This document shows, one piece after another, positions 1 to 5,289 of a stretch of 12,581 bases of DNA (within the stretch, counting starts at the first letter, position 1; the number at the start of each line of letters is the position of its first letter). A model generated the notes under the pieces. The model worked only from the letters and a program-made list of their open reading frames with translations. It was not told the DNA's origin and searched no databases. This DNA comes from Palsa-506 sp050013415 (GTDB taxonomy: Bacteria; Actinomycetota; Actinomycetes; Streptosporangiales; Streptosporangiaceae): NCBI GenBank assembly GCA_050013415.1, contig JBEKFH010000108.1:1-12581 (forward strand), in the 5' to 3' direction. A program made the position numbers and the translations under genes.

Positions 1-1
1 G

Positions 2-547
2 GCGGTCATGCACGGCCGGCTCCCGCCGGAGCAGAAGGACCGCGTGATGCTGGCCTTCGCCGCGGGCTCGGTCGACGTCCTGGTGACGACCACCGTGGTC
101 GAGGTGGGCGTGGACGTGCCGAACGCCACCACCATGGTGATCATGGACGCCGACCGGTTCGGCGTCTCCCAGCTGCACCAGCTGCGCGGCCGGGTCGGCC
201 GGGGCAGCTACGAGGGCCTGTGCCTGCTGGTGACCGAGGCGGAGGCGGGCAGCCCCTCGCGGCAGCGGCTGGACGCGGTCGCGGCGACCCTGGACGGGTT
301 CAAGCTGTCCAGGCTCGACCTGGAGCAGCGCAGGGAGGGCGACGTGCTCGGCGCTGCCCAGGCCGGCCGCCGCTCCAGCCTCAAGCTGCTGACCCTGCTG
401 GCCGACGAGAAGCTGATCGGCCATGCCCGCCGGGCGGCCACGGACCTGGTGGACGCCGATCCGGCACTGGCCGGCCAGCCGGCACTCGCGGCCGCGGTCG
501 GCGCGCTGCTGGATCCGGAGCGCGCGGAGTTCCTGGAGAAGGCCTGA
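2..547 (+). CDS. recG: ATP-dependent DNA helicase RecG, C-terminal part (5' end outside window)
   Basis: This is the last 181 codons of RecG, the superfamily 2 helicase that regresses stalled forks and processes branched DNA during repair. The reading frame is open from base 2, so the ATG at 8 is internal and the gene begins upstream of the window. The visible part covers the second helicase lobe: VEVGVDVPNATTMVI is motif V, and QLHQLRGRVGRG is motif VI with its arginine finger region. DGFKLSRLDLEQRREGDVLG follows, as in the family's conserved end region (usually LELRGEGDLLG, so one Arg-Gly position differs here). The N-terminal wedge domain and Walker motifs are not in the window. The stop is 13 nt before rsmD, which suggests co-transcription. 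Mfd shares motifs V and VI, but the DGF...DLE...GD.LG ending favours RecG. Confidence 0.95.
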   Translation, partial: AVMHGRLPPEQKDRVMLAFAAGSVDVLVTTTVVEVGVDVPNATTMVIMDADRFGVSQLHQLRGRVGRGSYEGLCLLVTEAEAGSPSRQRLDAVAATLDGFKLSRLDLEQRREGDVLGAAQAGRRSSLKLLTLLADEKLIGHARRAATDLVDADPALAGQPALAAAVGALLDPERAEFLEKA

Positions 548-560
548 GGCGAGCGGCCAG

Positions 561-1163
561 ATGACGCGCATCATCGCCGGCACGGCGGGCGGCCGGCGGC
601 TCGCCGTCCCGGCGGGCCAGGGCACCAGGCCGACCAGCGACCGCGCCCGTGAGGGACTTTTCTCCACCGTCACGGCGATCCGCGGCACGCTGCGCGGCGC
701 GACGGTGCTCGACCTGTATGCCGGGTCTGGCGCGGTCGGCCTGGAGGCGCTATCCCGCGGTGCGTCCGACGCGCTGCTTGTCGAGGCGGACCGGCGCGCG
801 ATCGGGGTGATCCGCGGCAACATCGCGTTGGTCGGCCTGCCGGGCGCCCGGGTGCTGGCCGACCGGGTGGAGCGCGCGCTGGCCCGCGGGCCCGGCGCCG
901 ATCAGCCGCGTGATCTCGTCTTCGCCGACCCGCCGTACGCGATGCCCGACGCGGACCTGACGGCGGTGCTTTCCGTGCTGCTTGCCCGCCCCTGGCTGGC
1001 GCCGGCCGCTGTCGTCGCGGTGGAACGCGCCACCAGGTCCGGGCCGCCGCAGTGGCCGGCCGGCCTCACGGCGGACCGGGCCAGGCGATACGGGGAGGCG
1101 ACCGTCTGGTACGGTCGCGCCGCGAGCCCGGTGCCGGCCGGGGCGCCGGCCGAGCTGCCGTGA
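561..1163 (+). CDS. rsmD: 16S rRNA (guanine(966)-N(2))-methyltransferase RsmD
   Basis: RsmD transfers a methyl group from S-adenosylmethionine to N2 of G966 in 16S rRNA during 30S assembly, acting in the cytoplasm. The 200-residue product is the usual family length. It opens with MTRIIAGTAGGRRLAVP, the typical RsmD start. The SAM-binding motif I is DLYAGSGAVG at residues 51-60, and the catalytic DPPY motif is at 123-126 within VFADPPY. I chose the ATG at 561 because homology begins exactly there and a GAGG lies 11 nt upstream. The frame stays open back to 423, inside recG, but that extension has no family resemblance. It lies between recG and coaD, the usual recG-rsmD-coaD order, with 13 nt and 18 nt gaps that suggest one transcript. 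Confidence 0.95.
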   Translation: MTRIIAGTAGGRRLAVPAGQGTRPTSDRAREGLFSTVTAIRGTLRGATVLDLYAGSGAVGLEALSRGASDALLVEADRRAIGVIRGNIALVGLPGARVLADRVERALARGPGADQPRDLVFADPPYAMPDADLTAVLSVLLARPWLAPAAVVAVERATRSGPPQWPAGLTADRARRYGEATVWYGRAASPVPAGAPAELP

Positions 1164-1181
1164 CGAAGGGCGGTAATCCTG

Positions 1182-1661
1182 GTGCGTCGCGTCGTCTGCC
1201 CTGGCTCGTTCGATCCGGTGACCAACGGGCATCTCGACATCATCAGCCGGGCTGCCTCGCTGCAGGATGAGGTCGTCGTCGCGGTCGGGGCCAACCTCGC
1301 CAAGAACGGGCTGTTCTCGGTCAGCGAGCGGATCGAGATGCTCGGCGAGGTGCTGGCCGGCTACGCCAATGTCCGGGTGGACACGTTCGACGGCCTGCTG
1401 GTGGATTTCTGCCGGGCCAACGACATATCGGCGATCGTGAAGGGCCTTCGCGCGGTCAGCGATTTCGAGTACGAGATGACCATGGCGCAGATGAACTACA
1501 GCCTGGCGGGCATCGAGACACTCTTCATGACGACCAACCCCTTGTATTCGTTCCTGCGCTCTTCTCTCGTCCGCGAAATCGCCAAGTACGGCGGTGACGT
1601 CAGCGGCCTGGTGCCCGCGCCCGTGCTCAGCCGCCTGATCGCGCGCGGCCCGTGGGCCTGA
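1182..1661 (+). CDS. coaD: Phosphopantetheine adenylyltransferase CoaD
   Basis: CoaD transfers AMP from ATP to 4'-phosphopantetheine, giving dephospho-CoA and pyrophosphate, the penultimate step of coenzyme A synthesis. The 159-residue length is standard. The nucleotidyltransferase signature is PGSFDPVTNGH at residues 7-17, whose TNGH (14-17) is the family's (T/H)xGH active-site motif. Further family blocks are KNGLFSVSERIEM (41-53), IVKGLRAVSDFEYE (85-98) and FLRSSLVREIA (124-134). The last usually reads SFISSSLVRE, so its first part is slightly changed here. Translation starts at GTG 1182, with GAAGGG 11 nt upstream. The gene follows rsmD closely and appears to end this transcript, since a 120-168 nt gap with inverted repeats follows. 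Confidence 0.97.
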   Translation: MRRVVCPGSFDPVTNGHLDIISRAASLQDEVVVAVGANLAKNGLFSVSERIEMLGEVLAGYANVRVDTFDGLLVDFCRANDISAIVKGLRAVSDFEYEMTMAQMNYSLAGIETLFMTTNPLYSFLRSSLVREIAKYGGDVSGLVPAPVLSRLIARGPWA

Positions 1662-1665
1662 CGGC

Positions 1666-1701
1666 CGCCGGGCCGGCCGGCGTAAGCCCCGTGACAGGGG
1701 C
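1666..1701 (+). terminator. Possible GC-rich terminator after coaD
   Basis: Two adjacent inverted repeats begin 5 nt after the coaD stop. The first is CGCCGG (1666-1671) with CCGGCG (1677-1682) around a 5-nt loop. The second is GCCCC (1686-1690) with GGGGC (1697-1701) around GTGACA. No U-tract follows, which is common in high-GC actinobacteria, so the terminator role is inferred from position and pairing only. Confidence 0.35.
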
Positions 1702-1737
1702 GTGACTGGGGCGCCGGACGCTGGGCCGGGCGCCAAG

Positions 1738-1767
1738 TTGGGGTTTCCGCTGACCGCCCGGTAGGCT
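1738..1767 (+). promoter_or_regulatory. Candidate sigma-70-type promoter for yceD-rpmF-rnc-mutM
   Basis: TTGGGG at 1738-1743 and TAGGCT at 1762-1767 are separated by 18 nt. The second fits the actinobacterial TAnnnT -10 pattern. It lies after the putative coaD terminator and before the next gene run. Transcription would begin near 1774, giving a leader of about 56 nt to the chosen yceD start at 1830. The -35 match is only partial. Confidence 0.4.
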
Positions 1768-1829
1768 GACCGCCGACATCAGTTGTGACCACGCCTTTAT
1801 TTGCCATGCCATACATCAGCAGGAAACAC

Positions 1830-2396
1830 GTGAAGCGCCTCGATCCTCGCGGGCCGCTTGTCTTCGATACGCGGACACTCGGTCCTGGTTTGGCGCGCGT
1901 CGAGGACCGCACGGTCCCGGCTCCGCCCGGCCTGGGCGTGGAGCTCGTCAGCATTCCCGCGGGGGCCGGCCTCCTGCTGCACGTCCAGCTTGAGGGCGTG
2001 GTGGAGGGAACGCTCGTGACGGCCACGGCCAGGGCGCCGCTGGCCGCGGAATGCGCGCGGTGCCTGGATCCGTTCACCTCCGCGACCGAGGTGCGGCTGC
2101 AGGAGCTGTTCGCTTACGAGGCGGGCAGCGCGGACGCCGACAGCTACCTGCAGGACGGCGACCTGCTTGACCTTGAGCCTGCCCTGCGGGACGCGCTAGT
2201 ACTCGCGCTGCCGCTGGCGCCGCTATGCTCGGGCGACTGCCCGGGGCTCTGCGTGGAGTGCGGCATCAGGCTGGCGGACGCCGGCCCGGGACATGGCCAT
2301 GCCGCCGAGGGCGCGCAGCAGCGCGGCGGGCCCATGCCGGACGGCATTCCCGTGCCGGAGCTAAGAAACGTGCCGGAGCTAGGAAAGGAGCGCTGA
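1830..2396 (+). CDS. yceD: YceD family protein (DUF177), implicated in ribosome/rRNA metabolism
   Basis: DUF177/YceD proteins are widely conserved and almost always sit directly before rpmF. A role in 23S rRNA or large-subunit maturation has been proposed, but the biochemical activity is not settled. From GTG 1830 the product has 188 residues. Recognisable blocks are LDPRGPLVFDTRTLG near the start, EGTLVTATARAPLAAECARCLDP in the middle and the cysteine cluster CSGDCPGLCVECG towards the end; the ECARC and CxxDCPGLCxxCG cysteines are typical of the family. In-frame alternatives are GTG 1785 and ATG 1806. I prefer 1830 because AGGA lies 5 nt upstream and family homology begins just after it, but the choice is uncertain. 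The C-terminus ends in a duplicated VPEL segment made by an 18-bp tandem repeat. The stop is 1 nt before rpmF, so translational coupling is likely. Confidence 0.85.
   Translation: MKRLDPRGPLVFDTRTLGPGLARVEDRTVPAPPGLGVELVSIPAGAGLLLHVQLEGVVEGTLVTATARAPLAAECARCLDPFTSATEVRLQELFAYEAGSADADSYLQDGDLLDLEPALRDALVLALPLAPLCSGDCPGLCVECGIRLADAGPGHGHAAEGAQQRGGPMPDGIPVPELRNVPELGKER
2351..2386 (+). repeat. 18-bp tandem duplication at the yceD end
   Basis: Two adjacent 18-bp copies, 2351-2368 and 2369-2386, begin CGTGCCGGAGCTA and differ at one base (AAGAAA versus AGGAAA at the ends). They encode VPELRN and VPELGK. The second copy runs directly into the Shine-Dalgarno sequence of rpmF. Confidence 0.9.
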
Positions 2397-2397
2397 G

Positions 2398-2574
2398 GTG
2401 GCTGTCCCGAAGCGGAAAATGTCACGCAGCAACACGAGGTCGCGCAGGTCGCAGTGGAAGGCCACGGCGCCCGCGCTCGTGAGCTGCCCGCAGTGCCGTG
2501 ACCCCAAGCTGCCCCACGTGGCGTGCCCCACGTGCGGCACGTACAACCGGCGTCAGGTGATCACTCCTTCCTGA
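2398..2574 (+). CDS. rpmF: 50S ribosomal protein L32 (zinc-binding form)
   Basis: L32 is a small protein of the large ribosomal subunit. Translating from GTG 2398 gives 58 residues starting MAVPKRKMSRSNTRSRRSQW, the characteristic L32 basic N-terminus. It ends with a zinc ribbon of four cysteines, CPQC (residues 30-33) and CPTC (43-46), followed by GTYNRRQV. This is the cysteine-containing C+ type; many actinobacteria also carry a cysteine-free paralogue elsewhere under Zur control, which cannot be judged here. The start is strongly supported by AAAGGAG at 2384-2390, 7 nt upstream and inside the end of yceD. The yceD-rpmF pairing is one of the most conserved in bacteria. rnc follows after 83 nt. 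Confidence 0.97.
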   Translation: MAVPKRKMSRSNTRSRRSQWKATAPALVSCPQCRDPKLPHVACPTCGTYNRRQVITPS

Positions 2575-2589
2575 GCCGGCCGGACTCGC

Positions 2590-2638
2590 CGGGCTTCCGG
2601 AACCCGCGCTTCCGGGACCCGCCCGCGCGGGAAGCCCG
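2590..2638 (+). promoter_or_regulatory. Large inverted repeat in the rnc leader
   Basis: CGGGCTTCC at 2590-2598 is perfectly complementary to GGAAGCCCG at 2630-2638, giving a 9-bp stem that closes a 31-nt interior. The interior can fold again (GGAA 2599-2602 with TTCC 2610-2613), and CCCGC 2618-2622 with GCGGG 2627-2631 is an alternative that competes with the outer stem. It ends 7 nt before the rnc Shine-Dalgarno AAGGAGG. RNase III cutting of its own operon transcript is known in Streptomyces, so a self-cleavage site is a reasonable but untested reading. Confidence 0.55.
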
Positions 2639-2657
2639 CCGCGGGAAGGAGGACAGC

Positions 2658-3437
2658 GTGAGTGGCGCGCAACGCGATGGCCAGGCCGCGGAGTCTGACA
2701 GCGCTGAGCTGCTGACCGCCCTGAACGTGCGGCTCAGCGCGGACATGCTAAAGCGCGCCCTGACGCACCGGTCCTTCGCCTACGAGAACGGCGGGCTGCC
2801 CACCAACGAGCGGATGGAGTTTCTCGGCGACTCCGTGCTCAGCCTCATCGTCACCGACGCGCTCTTCCGCGACTTCCCTGACCTGCCCGAGGGCCATCTC
2901 GCGAAGCTGCGTGCCGCGGTCGTCAACATGAACGCGCTGGCCGCCGTGGCCCGCGGCCTCCATCTGGGCGACTACATCTATCTCGGCAAGGGCGAGGAAG
3001 GCACCGGCGGCCGGGACAAGTCCTCGATCCTCGCGGACACGCTGGAGGCAGTGATCGGCGCGGTCTATCTCGACTGCGGCCTGCCGGCCGCGGACGCGCT
3101 CGTGCACCGGCTCTTCGACCCGGTGATCGCCCGCTCGGCCAGGCTGGGCGCCGCCCTCGACTGGAAAACGTCGCTGCAGGAGCTCACCGCGGCGGAGATG
3201 CTCGGGGTTCCTGAGTATCACGTCGAGGAGAGCGGGCCCGATCACCAGAAGTCGTTCCGGGCCTCGGTCCGGATCGGCGGGCGCAGCTACGGATCGGGTG
3301 AAGGGCGCTCCAAGAAGGAGGCCGAGCAGCAGGCCGCCGAGGCGGCCTGGAACCTGATCAGCGAGGAGTCCTTCGCCGCCGGACCGGGTGCCGTTGACGG
3401 GGACGGTGATGGCGATGGCGATGGCCGGCGGGACTAG
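2658..3437 (+). CDS. rnc: Ribonuclease III
   Basis: RNase III cuts double-stranded RNA, processing rRNA precursors and structured mRNAs; in Streptomyces it is the global antibiotic regulator AbsB. The product is 259 residues. The catalytic domain holds THRSFAYENGG (36-46) and the signature NERMEFLGDSVL (50-61). Metal-binding acidic residues by family position are E54, D58, D127 and E130, the last two in DTLEAVIGAVYLD. The double-stranded RNA-binding domain spans about 168-234, ending GRSKKEAEQQAAEAAW. The start is GTG 2658, with a full AAGGAGG 5 nt upstream; the frame is open back to 2523, but that stretch is rpmF coding sequence and leader. The C-terminus has an unusual (DG)5 tail from a hexamer repeat. 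mutM begins 14 nt after the stop. Confidence 0.97.
   Translation: MSGAQRDGQAAESDSAELLTALNVRLSADMLKRALTHRSFAYENGGLPTNERMEFLGDSVLSLIVTDALFRDFPDLPEGHLAKLRAAVVNMNALAAVARGLHLGDYIYLGKGEEGTGGRDKSSILADTLEAVIGAVYLDCGLPAADALVHRLFDPVIARSARLGAALDWKTSLQELTAAEMLGVPEYHVEESGPDHQKSFRASVRIGGRSYGSGEGRSKKEAEQQAAEAAWNLISEESFAAGPGAVDGDGDGDGDGRRD
3396..3425 (+). repeat. Hexamer tandem repeat encoding the RNase III (DG)5 tail
   Basis: Five in-phase hexamers, GACGGG, GACGGT and three copies of GATGGC, encode Asp-Gly five times at the end of rnc. Being a multiple of three, copy changes would alter tail length without a frameshift. Confidence 0.9.
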
Positions 3438-3451
3438 CTCGGGACGGGCCG

Positions 3452-4306
3452 GTGCCCGAGCTTCCTGAGGTCGAAATCGTCCGGCGCGGCCTGCAGCGGT
3501 ACCTGGCCGGCCGCACCGTCGACTCTGTTGAGCTGCTCCATCCGCGAGCCACCCGGCGGCACCTGCCGGGGCCCGATGACTTCGCCTCGGCCATCCGGGG
3601 GCGCGTGATCACCGGCGCGCGCAGGCGCGGGAAGTATCTCTGGCTGCCGGTCGGGGATGACGCGGTGCTCGCCCACCTGGGCATGAGCGGCCAGTTGCTG
3701 GTCGGTGATCGTGGCCGGCCGCTCTCACCGCACGTGCGGGCCAGGTTCACTTTCCGTGACGCCGGTCCCGACCTGCGGTTCACCGACCAGCGCACCTTCG
3801 GTCACCTGGCCTTCGCGCCGGGCGGAGCCACGCTGCCCCCGGCCATCTCGCACATTGCGCCGGACCCGCTCGACGAGACGGAGTTCGACCTGACGGCGCT
3901 CACCGCCAGGATCCGGGCACGCCGCACCGGCATCAAGCGCGCGCTGCTCGATCAGTCGCTGGTCAGCGGGATCGGCAACATCTATGCGGACGAGGCGCTC
4001 TGGCGCGCGCGGCTGCACTGGGCGCGCCCGTCGGAGACGCTCACGCGCCGCGAAATCAGCCGCCTGTTCGCCGAGGTCACGCAGGTCTTCACCGACGCCC
4101 TCGACGCCGGCGGCACGTCATTTGACGCGCTCTACGTGAACGTGAACGGGCAGAGCGGGTACTTCGAGCGGGCGCTGGCCGTGTACGGCAGGGCCGGCCA
4201 GCCCTGCCGCCGGTGCGGTGCCCCGGTGCGGCGCGATCCCTTCATGAACAGGTCGTCCTACAGCTGCCCGAGGTGCCAGCCCCGGCCACGGCGGCCCCAC
4301 TGGTGA
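3452..4306 (+). CDS. mutM: Formamidopyrimidine-DNA glycosylase (8-oxoguanine repair)
   Basis: MutM/Fpg removes oxidised purines such as 8-oxoguanine and FapyG and nicks the DNA by beta,delta-elimination. The 284-residue product begins MPELPEVE; after Met removal Pro is the catalytic nucleophile and the next Glu the acid. K61 in RRGKYLW is the conserved beta-turn lysine, HLGMSGQL (75-82) carries the void-filling Met, and NIYADEALW is the helix-two-turn-helix region. The C-terminal zinc finger is complete: C252, C255, C272 and C275, with the DNA-contacting NRSSYSCPRCQ segment. All key residues are present, so the enzyme should be active. GTG 3452 is fixed by the MPELPEVE start, although its ribosome binding site is weak (GGGACGGG), so coupling to rnc 14 nt upstream is likely. 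This is the last gene of the yceD run. Confidence 0.97.
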   Translation: MPELPEVEIVRRGLQRYLAGRTVDSVELLHPRATRRHLPGPDDFASAIRGRVITGARRRGKYLWLPVGDDAVLAHLGMSGQLLVGDRGRPLSPHVRARFTFRDAGPDLRFTDQRTFGHLAFAPGGATLPPAISHIAPDPLDETEFDLTALTARIRARRTGIKRALLDQSLVSGIGNIYADEALWRARLHWARPSETLTRREISRLFAEVTQVFTDALDAGGTSFDALYVNVNGQSGYFERALAVYGRAGQPCRRCGAPVRRDPFMNRSSYSCPRCQPRPRRPHW

Positions 4307-4312
4307 GGAACC

Positions 4313-4378
4313 GCCGGCGGCTGTCCCCCGCGGCGGCTATCCCCGCCGGCCGGGAACCGCCGGCCGGGAACTGCCGGC
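4313..4378 (+). repeat. GCCGGC-centred degenerate array with two perfect 14-bp copies
   Basis: CCGCCGGCCGGGAA occurs twice back to back (4343-4356 and 4357-4370). GCCGGC cores lie at 4313, 4345, 4359 and 4373, with related GCGGCGG at 4330 and CCGGCGG at about 4388, so cores recur every 14-17 bp. The perfect 14-bp duplication is certain; the wider array is degenerate. Confidence 0.7.
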
Positions 4379-4565
4379 GGACAACTTCCGGCGGGGACAA
4401 CCGCTGGCCGAGACGCGCCTGGCACCAGCCGATCGGTGAGCGCCCGACGGGACTGGCGGAAGCGACCGGGGGAGGCTGCGGCGTGGGCTAAGATGACGTG
4501 GAGATTTTCTTCAACCCAGGAAGGGCATCCGGGGGCCGGCGGCGTGACCTGCGCCTTCTGGCAAC

Positions 4566-4594
4566 TTGACCGGATACTCTCACGGTGGGACCAT
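4566..4594 (+). promoter_or_regulatory. Possible promoter for the leucine-zipper gene
   Basis: TTGACC (4566-4571) is a good -35 hexamer. A 17-nt spacer leads to GACCAT (4589-4594), a weak -10 that keeps only the key A at position 2 and T at position 6. Transcription from here would give a leader of roughly 80 nt. TAAGAT at 4489-4494 is a better -10 but lacks a clear -35. Confidence 0.3.
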
Positions 4595-4683
4595 GGATGC
4601 GTTACCCGCGCGCCACGCCGCGCGATTTACGCGTCAATGCGTGCGCGCCCACTCTGGTCACTCAGTGTGGAGGACCTTTTACA

Positions 4684-4872
4684 ATGGCGAAGGCTATACT
4701 CGGCCACGTCGGCGGCCCGGATCCGCGCATGGTTTCTGAGATGCGCCGCCTTCAGCAACGTGTTCGTGACCTGGAGGCTGCGCTGAACAGACTTCAGGAA
4801 GAGAACGACGCGCTCGCGGCGGAACTGAACCATGACCTGCTGATTCCTGTTCGCGAGCCTGCGCTCACCTAG
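4684..4872 (+). CDS. 62-residue leucine-zipper coiled-coil protein of unknown function
   Basis: The product begins MAKAILGHVGGPDPR and then forms one helix. Residues 20, 23, 27, 30, 34, 37, 41, 44 and 48 alternate at 3-4 spacing (Met, Leu, Val, Leu, Leu, Leu, Asn, Leu, Leu), a textbook heptad with leucine at every d position (23, 30, 37, 44) and a buried Asn41 at an a position. The tail is LLIPVREPALT. No signal peptide, membrane segment or basic DNA-binding region is seen. From memory, similar MAKAxLGxVGG small proteins occur between mutM and smc in other actinobacteria; their role is unknown to me. The start ATG 4684 has GGAGG at 4669-4673, 10 nt upstream. About a third of codons end in A or T, including rare ATA and AGA, unlike neighbouring genes. 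It is flanked by two repeat-rich gaps and is probably transcribed alone. Confidence 0.85.
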   Translation: MAKAILGHVGGPDPRMVSEMRRLQQRVRDLEAALNRLQEENDALAAELNHDLLIPVREPALT

Positions 4873-5289
4873 CGGATGGCGGCTGCCCGCCAGTTAGCCC
4901 GGCGAGTTCCGCCAGCCGGCGAGCACTGCCAGCCGGCGAGCACTGCCAGCCGGCGAGCACTGCCAGCCGGCGAGCAGCGGGGGCGCCCCCCATCGGGCGG
5001 TCCCGCCGCACTCCGCCGCCCGGGAAACCCGGTCGGCCGGAGGAAGCCCGCTTATTTCCGCGGGACGTGACAAAAGTGCCGAGGCCGGCTTCCGTCGTGC
5101 CGCGAATCACCGGGCCGGAGCGCTGCTCGCGGTATGGTGCGGAAAGGCTGGCCAGTCCCGGGCGGCCCCGACGGGAACCTGCATCCCAGCGCGATCCTTC
5201 ATCCCAGCGCGGGGTTGCCGCCCTGACGGGGGACGACGCCGCTCGTGATCACCGCACCGGCAGGGCGGCGGAGCAGGAGGAACCCGCGG
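4873..5289. other. 417-nt intergenic region upstream of smc, rich in repeats and hairpins
   Basis: No convincing gene lies here; an open frame at 4876-5070 merely reads through the tandem repeat and resembles nothing. The region holds the 17-bp array, a perfect 12-bp palindrome GGGGGCGCCCCC (4979-4990), a CCGGG-AAA-CCCGG hairpin (5020-5032) and a CCCGC/GCGGG hairpin (5047-5051 with 5060-5064). These may include the terminator of the preceding small gene. The smc promoter should be here; TATGGT at 5133-5138 is a possible -10, but I find no matching -35. Confidence 0.6.
4911..4976 (+). repeat. 17-bp tandem repeat array, almost four copies
   Basis: Three identical copies of GCCAGCCGGCGAGCACT lie at 4911-4927, 4928-4944 and 4945-4961, followed by a fourth that matches for 15 bases (4962-4976). 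A degenerate relative (GCCAG...GGCGAG) precedes the array at about 4890-4906. Each unit centres on the palindrome GCCGGC. The 17-bp period is not a multiple of three, which fits non-coding DNA. It looks like a variable-number tandem repeat; any binding function is unknown. Confidence 0.95.

Larger units (their letters stand above)
4307..4683. other. 377-nt intergenic region with GC repeats and a long leader
   Basis: I see no gene here. The first 90 bases after mutM are a cluster of GCCGGC-centred repeats and short inverted repeats, for example CCGCCG (4311-4316) with CGGCGG (4331-4336), which may end mutM transcription. From about 4490 the sequence is visibly less GC-rich, with TAAGAT at 4489-4494 and ATTTTCTTC near 4504. 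It probably contains the promoter and leader of the small gene at 4684. An open frame from GTG 4585 only extends that gene and looks non-coding. Confidence 0.6.

Noticed and set aside
1821..1836. parS-like sequence around CACGTG near the yceD start
   Set aside because: Only the right half (CACGTGAAGC) approaches the parS consensus; the left half does not match, and parS sites normally cluster near oriC.
4585..4683. N-terminal extension of the leucine-zipper protein from GTG 4585
   Set aside because: The extension has no recognisable features, and a good GGAGG sits correctly before ATG 4684, where the MAKA start is found.
4979..4990. Perfect 12-bp palindrome GGGGGCGCCCCC as an operator
   Set aside because: G-run/C-run palindromes are common by chance at this GC content, and no matching second site or known regulator consensus was found; kept only as part of the gap description.
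4876..5070. Small open frame running through the 17-bp repeat
   Set aside because: Repeat-derived composition, no ribosome binding site and no family likeness; the 17-bp period would shift frame with every copy change.
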